This document shows, piece after piece, positions 12,792 through 27,000 of a DNA stretch of 64,000 nucleotides (within the stretch, counting starts at the first letter, position 1; each line of letters starts with the position of its first letter). The notes under the pieces are model-generated. The model had not been told where the DNA came from. It searched no databases and saw only the letters and a list, made by a program, of their open reading frames with translations. Position numbers and translations under genes: made by a program. Origin of the DNA: Paramecium tetraurelia (taxonomy: Eukaryota > Ciliophora > Oligohymenophorea > Peniculida > Parameciidae); NCBI RefSeq assembly GCF_000165425.1, contig NW_001799646.1, positions 128,981-192,980 on the forward strand, given 5' to 3'.

Positions 12792-13625
12792 AAATTAATT
12801 TTCATTATTTATAATAAATCATTATATCATCAACTGAAGAGTTGACATAACATGGATCTGTTTAATTATTAGTCCTTAATGATAATGTCACTATGTTGTA
12901 TGATAAATTGCATAAATTTCAAAATACAATATTATTTGACATGAATGTATGTTTAGTTAACTTAAACTTCTAATGGCTGGATATACGTTTAGTAGCATAG
13001 TATGTTTTCTAGAAAACTAGAAATTTTAATTACCTTTTGGGTCATTAAATGAAAAGAACCTTTTATAAATAGTAATTCAAATTCATTCTTTAGTTAAATA
13101 AGGTATATTCTTTTTATAATCAATCATATAGTTCGCTACTTAAATAAAAATGATCCAAGAATATAGTTTAGATTTAAGAAATCTAAATTTAATATGCAAA
13201 AGTTGTTGATTTCTTCTTTCAGATTATTATTCTTATAAATTACAAACTAATAAAGCTTTTATTTTCATATTATTAAATTACTTGTTTAATTCATATTTTA
13301 TTCAATCAATAAATTGATAGTCTTATTGTATTAAAAATGAGTTAGAAATTTAATATAAACTAATTTTATATTATTTATATCTCATATTAAAAATATCAAA
13401 TAATATAAAGTCATAAAAGTTACAATTCTCATTTACCTGTAGATTAAAATATTTAAGTTTACATTATAGAAATATAACTAGAAGTGCAAAATTCAGTTTG
13501 AGAATGAAGTATGGGGAAAGCACATTTTAGATTTTATTTACATAATAATAATTATTATGAATTTGTTAATCTAAGATAAAACAGAGCAATTCTCTATGCC
13601 TAATTTGAACTTCAGCATATGTCAA
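12792..13625. other. Intergenic, divergent promoter region
   Basis: About 830 bp between divergently transcribed genes. A plus-strand reading from ATG near 13511 is open for about 50 codons just before the TTLL gene but has no support and ends in TGA; it could be an unrecognised first exon. Otherwise nothing stands out. Confidence 0.5.
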
Positions 13626-16130
13626 ATGATCAATTAGGCGACACTTAAATAATAGTAGTCGTCGACAACTGAATTCTTGACTCCATCAAAGCATCGTTCA
13701 ATGGAACAACTATTGAAATCGCCAGGAGTGTAGGAACTAATAAAGGATTCTATAAAAGCAGTTATAAAAAAGAAGGATTTTAGTCCAAAACTTTTTACAT
13801 AATATAAATATGATCAATTGGAGAGATCTGAAAGCCCAGCTTAATAAATTTTACCTAAAATAGAGAAAATCAATAATAATATTCATGTTCTTAAATAAAT
13901 ATAGCATCTGAAGAAGAAGAAACGTAAGGATTTGTAATTAAAACTTATAGCAAAAAACTAAGTAAACTCTCCAAAATCAAAGAAATCCAATCATTTAAAA
14001 TATTAATAAGGGAGGTTCATGTAAATATTCCCATAGACAGATGGCATATCCACTTTGAACATTTCATCTAAGCCAATTCACATTATCTGTACTATCAATT
14101 ATTTATGGTAGAAAGAAATAAATTTTAGGATTCCTTTTTGAATAACTCAATGGATAACAAATTAGAAAAAGAAATAGTTTAAAAAATTAGATTGCAAATG
14201 GAAAAGCACTCTACTCAAATTGAAACTGAAACAGTCAGAACAGCAAAGTAAGTTAGAAAAAATTCATAATTCATGAAAACTTCAAGGAATATAAAAATTG
14301 AGCCCATGGGAAATGTACCAAATGTAATGTAAGTGGCGAATGCAAATTCAACAACAACTTAATTACCAAGTATTAAAAAGAAAAAATTAAAGAAATTTGA
14401 TGGAATCTATTATTTTGATCCAAAATACCCGTAGGATTTGATATTTTAAGAAAGATATGCCTCTATGAGACACTATTTCAATGTAATGAATTTATCTAAT
14501 TGTCTTTTCGTTTAACCAAATTAAAATATTTACAAAGCATATGTTGGAAAAGGTAATAATGGAATGTTAGTAAGATAGATTTTAAAAACTAGATGGTGGT
14601 GGAGTATTTAGGATGAGCAAGAGTCTTCTCATTTTGTTTGGACTCAATTGAAAGTGAACTCAATACATGAAAATATGAAGGCTTTAAATCGAAATCCAAA
14701 TGAATCGATGAGTTGTCAAAGTGCCTCATCATCTCTAACAACAATAGGTTCTGTTAGTTTGGGCTTCTCGAAGTAGGATGAACAGAGTGAAAGTGAATTG
14801 ATAAAAGTTGATGCAATACAAAAAATTAATAGTTAATGGAGTAAGTTCCTTGTAAATGCAGAATTAAGATAATTTAGTACAATTCTTAATGGATAAGGTC
14901 GATAATCAAAATTATTAACTTTGGAGTAGGCTCAAGCAGTAAAACCTAAACTCTCTGTATATAATGAACCTGTTAAAGCACATAATCACTTAGAGAACAA
15001 TTTTCATTTAGGAAATAAGAAAGCTTTATTTTATAATATGAAGGCATATTATGAATCATAAAATTTGAATGTGTTTGAAAATCTACCTGTCACTTATCAT
15101 ATCAAAAGTCTGGATGGTCCAGAATATCATCAATTTATGGAGGCTTATAAAGAAAGATAATAAATGATTAATTAGGAAACTGATGAAAAGAACAAACGCA
15201 GAAATATTTGGATTATAAAGCCTGGGGAAATCACAAACAGAGGAAATGGGATCAAGGTATCTGAAGACATCAACGAAATTCAATCTATTTTAAACTCAAG
15301 AGAAATGCATAAGAATGGAAGCTATAAAACATTTATTGTGCAACTATATATTGATAGACCCTTGCTTTATAATAAACGCAAATTCGATATAAGATGCTAT
15401 AGTATGTATGTATCAATCAATGGAAATTAAAAAGGTTACTGGTACACTGAGGGATATGTCAGAACTTCCAGTAAAGAATTCACAATGAAAAATCTTACTA
15501 ATAAAATGGTTCATTTAACCAATGATGCAGTATAGAAAAAAGGAGAAGATTATGGGAAATATGAGAAAGGTAATAAAGTTAGTTTTGAAGAATTTTCGGT
15601 TTATGTTGAGAATCTCGGAGGTGATTTTAATAAGATCTATGCAAAAATGAAGGTATTTATATCTCACTTATAACTTATCTAGTAAATGGCAACTGAATAA
15701 TTTAAGGCAGTTTATGGTAAAATAGATTAGAATAAGAGGGAGAATACTTTTGAAATATTTGGATTAGATTTTATGATTGATGATACTTTCAACGTTAAAA
15801 TGATCGAGGCTAATACAAATCCTTCAATTGAAATTTGCTGTCCTTTACTATCTAAATTGATACCATAGATGCTGGACAATGCCTTCAAGTATTTATCATA
15901 CATAATTAAAGAATTGCATTGGATCCAATCTTTCCACCTCCAAACTTCTATAATCCCAAAAAGATTATTTGTGAAAATTATCTTGACAACAAATTTGAAT
16001 TGGTTTTTGATGAAATGACAGATGGACCACTCATTACTCAATCCCAACCTAATTGTATCAATCATTTATAACAAGCTTAGACGATATTGGATTAATTGAA
16101 GAAGAATCTGAAGAAGAAGAACCAGAATGA
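13626..16130 (+). CDS. Tubulin tyrosine ligase-like (TTLL) enzyme
   Basis: 801 residues; introns at 14021-14040 (20 nt), 15653-15682 (30 nt), 15889-15911 and 16055-16080 give an exact codon count to TGA 16128-16130. TTLL enzymes are ATP-grasp ligases that add Glu or Gly side chains (or Tyr) to tubulin tails. The N-terminal 250 residues are basic and disordered. A ciliate-TTLL block follows (YVGKGNNGMLVR and TRWWW near 300-320, then FVWTQLK). The catalytic region has NKKALFYNM (about 455), KPGEITNRGNGI (about 525), FDIRCYSMYV, HLTNDAVQK and the metal-binding end MIEANTNPS (about 700), so the active-site residues look intact. An acidic tail closes the protein. Acts on axonemal or cortical microtubules; glycylase versus glutamylase cannot be decided by eye. 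Confidence 0.93.
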
Positions 16131-16282
16131 TTAATATTAATATTATTTTAATTTAAATTACTTAATTTAGAGCTTACGATTATAGTTGATATTTTATTTT
16201 AGTGTAAAACAGAAAAAAAATAACAGGATTATGATGTTTATACTAAACAATTCACGTTACCCTCCTTAAATTTTATTAATAG

Positions 16283-19200
16283 ATGAAGAAAGAATCCAAG
16301 TATTATTTAGGAAGTTTACTAGCACCATACTTTTATGAACCTAATTCCTTTATTGAATTAGATCCTAATGACAAAGCATTTCTTTGTCCTCAATTGATTG
16401 ATTTCAGTACTCCTATTGGCTCATTAAAAAATGAAAATATATCAACATACATTGTAACTAAAACCAAGTATTTCAAACAATCAAATTTGGTTCTGAAATA
16501 AAAGAAGATTGGTAAACAGGTTCACTACAAACCATTATAAATTCACGGAAGAATTTCTCATTGTTATGATGAAATCTGGTGGTTTTTATTGACAGTAGAT
16601 TATGTTAAGGTAATTGCAAGATAAGTGAATTTCAAATATCCAGACAATTTAAGATAAATTAGATTGGATGTCTATTTGAAGTAGAATGCTCTAAACGATT
16701 AATTTGATCTATCTAAATTCAATCAAAAAGCATTCTAAGACGGCTTTGTGAGTAGAGAAAGATTTTCATATGCAGAATCAGAGGAGGATCTCAATGTAGA
16801 CTTGCAATACTTCGCTCGCTTATCCCTTCTACTCCTATTCGATTTGCTAAATCTCTAAAGAACAATACCAGCAATGATCAAATCAGACAAGTACGTTAAG
16901 ATATTTTTTACTCAATTGGAGAAATTTCATTCCCTTCAAATGGGATAACCTCTCAGACTTGATCTAACTTTTAAAGATTTTGCAAGAGTAATCATTACAA
17001 ATAATGAGTACTATAGGAATTCATTGTAAAATTCAGCATTTTCCAATAAATTATATTCTCTAAAGGATTTTAAGAGTTCCTGCTTGTTTTTATCAAAAAA
17101 TAAATATTACACTAATGAAGAATCCTAATTCACTCCGATCCAATAGGAAGTACTGATTTACTAAAATGTTTACTTTAAAAAGTACATGAATACTCTATTG
17201 CTTGAAATATAGAAGTTTATATCCACATCTACCAAACATGTACCTGAACACAAATAGCAGAACTATTAGAAGTATTGTTTTGAGTTGTTGTTCCTCAAAC
17301 TGAGTTGCACTTATCAATCATTATGTTAGGGATTTCATACTCATCAACCGAGTATTGATAAGCTTAATGAGTTGAGATATAAGGTTGATAATATTGAATA
17401 ATTGAGTGTAAAGACATTTCTATCACTAAATGCTGAGAATTCATCCTTATATAAAGAGGTTTAAAATCCATTCATCTAGGTTATTGTGGGAGGGATAACC
17501 CATAAGAAAGACAAAGAATACTTTGAATTATAGATTTCTTCAGGGAATTTATGTGATTGTTTAAAATATTAGCAAAAATTAAAATAGTTAGACATCAACA
17601 GAAGAGAACAAGTTTAAATGATGATAGATTTTTGTACAGGTAAATTAAAATTGTCTGAAGAAATCAATGAGAATGAAATTAATTCATTCTTAAATAGTAA
17701 AGATTAAGAATTATATGAACATCCTAAACCTAAAACTATGGCTTGTGAATTAAAATAACATTAGAAATAAGCATTGACTTGGATGTTATGGAGAGAAGGC
17801 ATAATACCCAATCCAAAAAATTAAGAAACTAAAGAAAAAGGTTAATGGCAATTGTCTCCGTTATGGGAGGAAGTTCTGTTAGAGAATGGCAAAAAATTGT
17901 ATATGAATACATTTACTGGTAAAATAACAGATGAATTTCAATCTTATAATACTACAAAAGGAGGAATCCTTGCAGATGAAATGGGATTAGGAAAAACTAT
18001 TATGACCTTGGCTTTGATTTTGTAAACTTAAAAAAAAGGAAGAGTTACATTAATCATTGTTCCAAAATCAGTTTTATTATAATGGGAGGCTGAAATTAAA
18101 AAGCATTCTTTACCTAATAGTCTTCAAGTTTTGATATTCTATAAGATCTCAAATAGAAATAAGAAAGTCGTTTTTTCTAATTATGATGTTATTTTGACAA
18201 CATACACAGTATTGGCTTAGAATTATTCTAATTGGCTTAAAGAGAATGGATTAGAAGACAATGAAATACAATAGAGAGTAAGGAATAAACCTGATAATGA
18301 ATCTAAGGAATATAAAGAATATAAAGAGTCTAAAGAATCTAAAATTAGTAATGATACATAAATCTTAAATGATAGTTTTGAAATTGAATTAGATTCCTAA
18401 GATTTCTGTTAAAATAATGATCAAAGTGAAGAATTCAAATCAATCTTTGACTTAAAATCAAATAAAACTGAAAAGTCCTAATACTTTGGAGAACCAATCG
18501 AAATAAGTTAAAATGATTATGAATGCGGAACTAAACCAAAGAAAAATAATGTAGGAAAAGTCACTAATCTATTTGACTATACTTATTATAGAGTTATTTT
18601 AGATGAAGCTCATAATATCAAAACCAAAAGTACACTATAAACTAGAAGTGCTATGGCATTAAAGAGTGAATGCCGATGGTGTCTGACTGGTACTCCAATC
18701 TAGAACAAACATGACGATTTATTCAGTTTATTATCATTTTTAAGAGTCGAAACCTTTGGTGAATAGTATAATATTTATTTATAAACATAGTTATTGGTGG
18801 AATGCATATATCAACAAGGAGGAAAATGAGGAAGAATAGCAATGCATTCTGGGAGAGATAATCAAACCAATCATTCTCAGAAGAACCAAATAGTAATTGA
18901 GTAATCAAAGTTAATTACTAATAAATGAATCAATCTGTTGGGTTAAATTAGAGCATAAGGAAAGAGCCCTTTATGATAAATTCTTTGAGGGAACTTAATA
19001 ATTATTCAAAGTCTATTTGAATTCTGAAAAGAGCAGATAGTTTGTTCACATCTTTCAGATCATTAATAAATTAAGAATGACCTGTGATCATCCTTCTATT
19101 GCTCTAAAGGGAATTAATTTAGATACCAATTCCATAGATGAAATTAAATATTGTATAGAAAACTTTTTTGCTAAGTAAAAGTCAGGAGACCAAGAGATAT

Positions 19201-20034
19201 CAGAGAAGCAGAGATAATAATTGATCGATCTAATATAAAGAGGTAACTTAAATGATTGTACTCTCTGTTCTGAAGATGGAATTACTACTTTTGATATCTC
19301 TATTTGTGGCCATGTCTATTGTCATAAGTATTATAACCTATTAATTTTTAGTTGTTTCAAAGAAGTTATAGAAACCATTGGAGAATGTCCAACTTGTTCT
19401 AAAAGATTAAGCTTGAAAGACATTATGAGTGTCCAGAGCAACTCTATAGAAGTTTAAGAAATCAAGGAAACAAAGTGGGGGCCTAGTAGTAAAATACTTG
19501 CAGTTGTTAATGAAACTAAAAAAGTACAACTTAAAAGAGAAAAGTGTCTAATCTTCACCTAATGGATATAAATGATTAGATTACTTGAAGAAAAATTCCA
19601 AGAAGAACAGATATGGTGTTAAGTAGTTACAGGTGCTATGTCTGTAGAACAAAGAAACAAAGTTATTCAATCATTTGAACAACATCCTTCCATCACTGCT
19701 TTAATATTATCTTTGAGGGCTACATCAACAGGGTTGAATTTAACTATGGCTAATCATGTGTTCTTAGTGGATCCATGGTGGAATGTATTTCATTTAATAT
19801 TATTATTAGCCGGCCATTGAAGATCAAGCTATCGGAAGGGCTGATCGAATTGGATAAAAGAAGTAAGTCAACGTGATTAGATTTCTGTGTGCAAATACAA
19901 TTGAAGAGAAAATTAACTTGCTACATCAAAAGAAAAAGAAAATGATAAGGAAAGTCATAGCTAATGAATAAAAAAAATCATAAGATATTGATGACTTTAA
20001 GTTTTTAATCTTTGAACAACCAAATATGATTTGA
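16283..20034 (+). CDS. SNF2-family DNA translocase with inserted RING finger (RAD5/RAD16/HLTF type)
   Basis: 1225 residues. Introns at 18766-18790, 19328-19351 and 19785-19809 restore the frame to TGA 20032-20034. Order: a 540-residue N-terminal region without clear domain; SNF2 lobe 1 with GGILADEMGLGKT (about 560), DEAHNIKT (about 770) and LTGTPIQNK; a C3HC4 RING between the lobes (CTLC...CGHVYCHNC...CPTC, about 985-1040; the CHNC part is created by splicing); lobe 2 with FTQW, SLRATSTGLNLT, DPWWN and the QAIGRADRIGQKK arginine-finger block (about 1150). A RING placed between the two helicase lobes is diagnostic of the RAD5/RAD16/HLTF/SHPRH group, which couples ATP-driven remodelling to ubiquitin ligation in post-replication or excision repair. 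No HIRAN domain was seen, so RAD16-like is as likely as RAD5. Confidence 0.93.
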
Positions 20035-20590
20035 TATTATTTGTTTTAAGTAAACTTATATATAAATTAATTCTATTAGAATCGTTTTCAATTCATATCT
20101 TTTTTGTATTGTAAAATTGCCAAATTTAAAGTTCATTCTAGAGAATATTTACAAAACTAAAATCAAAATTCATTATTTACAATTTATTCATTTATATTAA
20201 TTTTATTTATATAATTTTTAATATTATAATTTAAAATTGCATATTTATATATTAAAATCCAAAAAAATAATCTTACCTGAGGCATTTTCCGTCTTAAAAA
20301 TTTTAATAAAGTTTATTAATTATTCTTTTAGAATATATTATTTCACTCAAATAAGTGAGTTCAAAAAGACATTTAAATGTAAATATTCATCATCATACCC
20401 TAACTAGAGTTTTCTTTGCTTGTGACTAAAAATGGATGTATTTGTAACAATCAGAAATGACAAAGCAGATATAATTATGCTATAATCAAATATTACTTTT
20501 ACTATGAACTTTCCTTCTTATAAGTACCAACTAATGTAAGTTAAATAAAATAGCATAAAGATATAAATTTAGAATATAAAACAAGTTAAT
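20035..20590. other. Intergenic between convergent genes
   Basis: About 555 bp of very AT-rich DNA between convergent stop codons. No gene, RNA or repeat found. Confidence 0.6.
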
Positions 20591-22831
20591 TCACTTAATA
20601 ATATCATTTTCAAAAATGTTATGAGTATATTTATATTTTTTTTATTCTTCTTCCTAATTTGATTTCAGTTTTTCGATTTTAAGTTATGCTTTTACTCTTT
20701 CTAAAGCATAATCTTTTTCAAGTTTAGCTTTTTCTTCTCCTTTGGCTTAATTTAGTTTTTCATCTCTTAAATTTTCATTTGCATGTTCTTCCATTAATAA
20801 TCTCATCATATCTTAATTATGCTTTTAAACCATTTTATTTAATTAAATAAGAATTTAAGGACTAGGAGGTTCTGCTCTAACAGGTTCCGATTTCTTCTTA
20901 GCATCAATTTTTTTATGGAATTTAGGAGTAGTCTTATGAGCTAAATTTGATAGATTAAAATACCTTACTACTCAAAAATAGGTAAAGTTTGTTTAATATC
21001 TAATTTCTCTTAAACTTTACTTTATTCAGGCTTAGCAGATTAAATCTTATTTGGTCTAACAGATTGTACCTTATCAGGCCTTTCTTTTGCTTAATTTGTT
21101 TTAGGTCTAGTGGATGAGAAAGTACGATAAGGATTAGTTTAATTAGAAAATTTGGCATCTGGCTCAGTCATACCTAATTGTTTCTAAATTTCAGAAGGTG
21201 GTAGTTTGCCTTCTCTAACCTTTTCAAATTTGATCATGATTTCTCTTTTCTATTTTTCAATTTCTCTTCTAAGATTATGTCTTTAAGATAGTAGTTGATC
21301 AAGATCCTCTGATAACTTATCTGCTCTTTGCATTTTTTCTACAATTTTTTCTTATAATTTTTATTTATCATACTCTTATTTTCTCATAATTCTTTCTACA
21401 TTCTCCCTTTTATCAAAACGCTTCAACATATCCATAGTTTTTCTGTCTTAAAGTTACTCATTCCTTTCTTCTTGTATTTTTTACAATATTTCTTCTTTTT
21501 CATTTATCTTCTTAACCAATTCTTCTATTTTCTATTTATTGTTTTCTTCATTTAATAATAACACTTATTTTCTTTATTACTCTTTTTCTTTTTCAAGTTA
21601 TTTTTTTAATTCTTTTTCTTTTTCTAATTCTTCTTCAATATATTTTCTTCTTTCTTCTACTTCTTATATTTTCTTCAAATATAAATTCTTCTTTTCTTAT
21701 TCCAATTGATTATTTTACTCAATAACCTTTTAAAATAATTCAGAATGCTTTTCAGCCTCCTTTCTTTACTGTTCAAATTTCCTTCTTTTTTCTTCTTCAT
21801 ATTATTTTTATTTCACTTCGCTTAATTTTATCTTTCTTTCAAAATCCTATATCTAGATATTAAATATACTTCTTTTAATTTTTAAAGTTCAGCTTCATTC
21901 CTTTATTTTGCTTATTAAATTCTTTCTTCATTTTATAATCTTGCTAATTCTGCTTCTTGTTTCTTTTTTAATTTTTATTCTTCTAATGCTTTTCTTCTTT
22001 ATTCTGCTTTGAGTTCCATTTCCTATTTTCTCTTTTCTAATAATTCTGATTAAATTCGTTAATTTTCCTCATTTTATTTCCTTAATTTTTCTTAAATAGC
22101 TTTTCGTTCTTCATCTTTTTTCTTTGCTTCCTCTTCTCTTTCTTTTTATTTCAGCTCTTCTAATTTAAGTCGTTCCTTTTCTTTCAATTCCATTTCCTTT
22201 AATTTTTACCTTTGTAACTCTTCTTCCTACTCTCTCTTTTATTATTTCTCCAATTCCTTTTATTTTCTTTATTCCTCTTGTTCAGCTCTTTTCCGTTGCA
22301 ATTCAAGATCTCTTTGCTATTATTTGGCTATTTCTTCAGCCTACTTCTTTTCATTTTCTAATCTTATTTCTTGCATTTTCAATTCATATTCAAGCATACC
22401 TTCTATTTCTTTTTGCTGCTTCTTTTTCATTTTCTCCAATTATTGCTTTTCCTTCTCAACCAAAGAGGATGTTTCTTATTAACCATATTTTGATATCACT
22501 TTACTTTTAGATAATCCTTCAGAACTCCATGTCCCTTGAGGTAAGAATAATATGATTTACCAGTTTTTTCATCTTCAAGAACAATATGTCTCTATTTAAT
22601 GAGTTCTTCGAATTTCTTTTCTCTTCTCTCCTCATAATGCTTGTAAAATTGTTCTATTCCCTTGTGATCTAGATTTTTCATTTTGTATCTCTTTTGAAAT
22701 TCCTCAAACGGAATCTTAACTATTTCGCTTGGTTATATTCCTTCTCTTCTACAAGCCTCAAGAGACCGTGGTGTATTGATTTCTGGAGCATTTGGTTGAT
22801 GAAAACCAAAATCTTACAATGAAACTTTCAT
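20591..22831 (-). CDS. EKR-rich (trichohyalin-like) coiled-coil protein
   Basis: 722 residues, introns at 22535-22560, 21847-21869 and 20941-20963, exact codon count to TGA 20591-20593. A compact N-terminal block (residues 1-90, with TPRSLEACRREGI and a conserved-looking EFQKRYKMKNLDH stretch) resembles a short domain seen in alveolate structural proteins. Residues about 120-560 are an uninterrupted Glu/Lys/Arg/Gln helix of the trichohyalin type, i.e. a long single alpha helix or coiled coil. A Pro/Lys/Ser-rich linker (about 570-640) and a final coiled segment follow. Such proteins in ciliates usually belong to the cortex, epiplasm or basal-body rootlets; that location is inferred. Confidence 0.82.
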
Positions 22832-22859
22832 TTAATTTAAGTTAAAAGAAATAAAAAAA

Positions 22860-23890
22860 ATTTTTTTCATTATTTCTAAATCCTGTTCTTCTCATCGATA
22901 TCTTAAGTAAGACTCTACATCGTATTTCCCTCCCTAATAACAATGCCAACATAATAATCCAGAAATGTCATACATCTTCTCGCTCCTCATTTATTAATTA
23001 AGCCTTTATAGGATAAAGATAATTACTCCAGCCTCTCCTATATGCCAACCATAATATGTATCAATAATAAAAGATGTTCTCCAATAGTTTCAACCTTTTT
23101 AGACATAACACTATATCAGCTTTTTGAGTAATTCAATACCTTACATAAAGGAGTTCTCAAATTTTCAGTACCTGCACAGAATATAGATTACAGGATAAAG
23201 ATCAAGTCTCATATTTATAGTTGCACCCAAAGTAGTTGCTCCGTATTCCTTTGTGAAGTATAACACCAAATGCTTATGAAATAAGTCTATTTCTAAAAGT
23301 ATTTCAATAGAAGTCTATAAACTTTTACCCTTCTTGTTTTAATACTTCATAATCATTGGAGTTTTTTACTCGTTACCATATGTAATCCATGTTCCTCATG
23401 ATGATGAACTAAATTTATCGCATTATCCTTTCTTGAAAACAAGAGTTAGGATTCTCAAATCAACTCCGAACGCTATCAATTTTATGATCATCAGAAATCC
23501 TTAACACATGTTAAATTCAAAGTTCCTGATATTGTTTCAAAATATAATTTTTAAATCTAACGCTACCTCTATTTAACCTCCTTTTAAATATCTTTCAATT
23601 ATCTAATAATCATTGCCTGAATCAAAATATGCAAATCATTCTATATATTCATACTTATCAATCACCATATGGAAATCATGAATTCTTCTATCCATTCTAC
23701 CCTTAGACACTTCATAATAATAATCAAGTGTTTCTTTTATATAAAGTTACTCATAAAATCAGTTTTTTATTTATATTTCTATATTATTAATAGGCTGAGT
23801 GTTTCTGGAAAATAATGATATAGTTGAAATACTTTGATTTCAAATACCAAAAGCCATAGATATACTTTCTATCATGTATTTATTTAAATG
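22860..23890 (-). pseudogene. Possible relic of a GGxYD/WDI-repeat family gene
   Basis: No intact gene can be read here, yet the minus strand carries protein-like strings: near 22935-22975 WDI-type text (MYDISGLLCWHCYQGGKYD), further up GYGWHIGEAG-like and KGQCDKFSSSS-like stretches, and repeated K-x-G-x-W spacing. These resemble the abundant Paramecium family of MORN-like GGxYD...WDI repeats. At least five in-frame TGA codons interrupt the best frame and parts of the pattern also appear in a second frame, so indels are likely. Because TGA is the only stop, this stop density is about what random AT-rich sequence would give, so the call rests on residue patterns alone and is weak. Confidence 0.3.
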
Positions 23891-24004
23891 CTTCTTTTGA
23901 AAAACGTAAGAAATTCAGACCTTTGAAAATAATCATAATATTAATTTATGTAAAATTCTTATTAGCTTGTAATTAATTACAATTTTATATCTAAATATAA
24001 TTCT

Positions 24005-27000
24005 TCACTCTTATTCATTTTCTTAATGATCACTATCAGAGTTAATATTCTACTATAATCTTCTCTATTGAACTGCCTCTTTAAGGAATTGTAATTTCTC
24101 TCTATATTGATTTATTTCAATTTCTTATTCCTCAATCATTTAATCAAGTTCCCTCTCTTCGGGTTGGTCATTCATTTATTCAATTTAACGACTTTTCAAA
24201 TCCTCTTCGTCTTGCAACAATTTAATCTCCCTCCTCAAATCATTAATCTCACTAATGAGATCTACATTTTAACTCATAATTCTATTGTTATCTTATTTAT
24301 GAACTCTCAATTTCTTGGAAAACTTCTCCTTCAATCCTTTATTGGTAGTTTCTAAATGAGCTCTCTCTTTAATGAACTCCTTTTAGACATCTACATTCTC
24401 GAATTTCTTCTTTGAAACAACACTTTAGACATATTTATTAAACAACTTAAGCATATCGGACTTTAGTCTCTTAAAATCCTAAATGATTAATAATAATATT
24501 ACATTTAAATGTGGATGAGTTTCTGAAATATCATATTCAAATGCCTTGATATATTAAGAATTGCTTTCTATTACTTGCTATTGATTTTCTATTTCTTGTT
24601 TCATACCTGCTTATCTCAAGTTTAAGTCAGTTACAATCAATCCAAGATTTGCATTAACTTTTTTGAAATGCAATATTTCCGTATTCATATTGGTGATTTA
24701 TTCTTTCATTTTTGTAATCTCCTCCTCTCTTGGTCCAATGTCTCTTTTTAATTCTTTAATTTTGTAATCCAACACAAATTTAAACTTTTCAAGTTCTTAT
24801 GTTTTTTTCTTTAATTCATAAATACGCTTCTATTTATCCTATATTGTTTTATCTCTTTCTTTTATTTCCTTGTCATGACTCTCCTTCTCCTTTTGATATT
24901 ACCTATTTAATTCTTGATTTTATGCAATATCTTCCATAATTTCCTTGACTTTGGAATTAGCCTATTCTAAAGTAGATTGCACATTATCAAATTCAGTTTT
25001 CTTAGTTCTCTTTTCCAATTCAGCCTTATCCAATTCATCTGATAGTTTCTTCATTTCAGCCTCATTAATCTCTTTCTTTTTATCTATTTCCTTCTCTGCA
25101 TCATCTTCTAACTTATTTCTCTCTTCTATGAATCTTCTTTGATTTTCCTCCTTATCCTTTTATAATTATTCATACAATTCTTGTTCTTTTTTTAATTATT
25201 TTTCATATTCTCTTTTCTTCTCATTTTTAGTTTCTGTGCTCTTATCCTTTTATTCCTTAATATACCTTTGGAATTCCTAAAGTTTCAGTTGTTTCTCTTT
25301 AGTTAATTCCTCCAATCTTTGTGATTCCAATGCCATTTTCTATTTGAAATCATTTTCAGTAGTTTTTTTATTCTTTTCATGATTTTCATATAATTATTTC
25401 TTTTCTTCTTTGAAATCACTATCTAATTTATTGATATCATTCTCTAATTCTTGTATTTTGGCTTTTTCTCTTTTTTCCAATTAATCAATTTATTCTTCCA
25501 ATTTTCTAATCAATTCATCCTTCTCTTTTGTGTACATATTCTACTTAATCTTTTAATTGATATCATGTTCTTTAATTTTTTATTTTAAGTCCTCTATCTT
25601 AGCAATCTTCTTTTTATACTAATCCCTTTGCATCAAGAATTCATCAGCGTAAGCCTAAACACCATAAGCCTATCCTCCATCTTTGAACTCTATTTTGGAA
25701 CTCTAATCTTTAACATCATAAATAATCAAGGAATTATCATAAGAAGCAGTAAAGACATAGGAATCATCATATGATACTTTCATCTATGTAATTCCTTTAA
25801 TATGTGGTTATATTTCTATGATTTCCTCCGGTGCAAGAGGATATTTGGCAAATCTGAGACCCCCTGGTTCAAATTTCATGTTTTTAATGTTCTACTTTTG
25901 AGTGAATTCAGATGAGTTAGCCAATTAACAAGTAGCGAACAACATGATCTTTTCACTATTAAAAATTGCCATTTTGCTTACTCTACATCCAGTTTGAATA
26001 GGATAGAGAGGAATTTCCTTCTTTGTACCTTCAGTTGCTTCCTTGTGGATCTTGGTATGATGTTGAGATTCGTAGATACAGTATTATCCATCATATGGAC
26101 CTGCTATATACACTTTTTAAAGTTCAATATTGGCATATGTTTTAGGAGTACAAATGCATTCAATAGGTTGAGATTGAATCATAGCCAATTATAGTTTATT
26201 TTAATTATCCTCCAATCTCCAGTAGAGTACAAAACCATTGTCACTTCCAGTATAGAATCCTAAATCATCAATATCCCATTCAATAGTGGAGATGTTTCCT
26301 GTGGATTATTTGAATATGTAATTCTATGGATTCTCACCTGTGTAGAATTGATAGATTTAAACTAAGTTCTGATTGGCGACTGCAAATAAATGACCTCCAT
26401 GGGCAAATTTAATTTATTAGCAATTCTTGATATGAATTTCTTTAAATGAATTTAAATCTTTTTCAAATAGATTGTAAAGTACGATTTTATCAGAAAAGGA
26501 AACAATCAAATGAAATCCAGAAGGATGAATAGCCACAGCCAAAGGTGTATCCTCGCATTCCTTCATGACCTCCAATATCAATTCATTGAAATTCCATATT
26601 CTAATGCTTCGATCATCTGAGACAGTAACTACCAATGACTTTCTAGTACAAACATCCAAGCCTGTAATTGGTCCACTGTGGAAAGGTGCTATTAAATGAT
26701 CAAATTTTATTTCATCTTCATTTGCTACTTCTCTATCTGCACTAAAAGGAATGCTGAACACTTAACCAGATTCAACTCCAAAGATTAGATTATCTTCTTG
26801 ATTTGTCAGACATAAACTTGTGATTTTGGCTATTATTTGTTTGTTTTATATTCTTTTATCAATTCGAACATATGGATTTTTAAGATCACCTTCGTGTTTT
26901 CTATAAATGTAGATCATGCAATCACTTCCTCCAACAATAAACCCATTTGAATATTTGACTATGCATTCTATTGGAAATCCCTCAATTGATTGTTAATTCG

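Noticed and set aside
22860-23890. In-frame TGA read as selenocysteine or tryptophan in a functional protein.
   Set aside because: TGA is the stop of every intact gene in the window; stop density here equals chance expectation.
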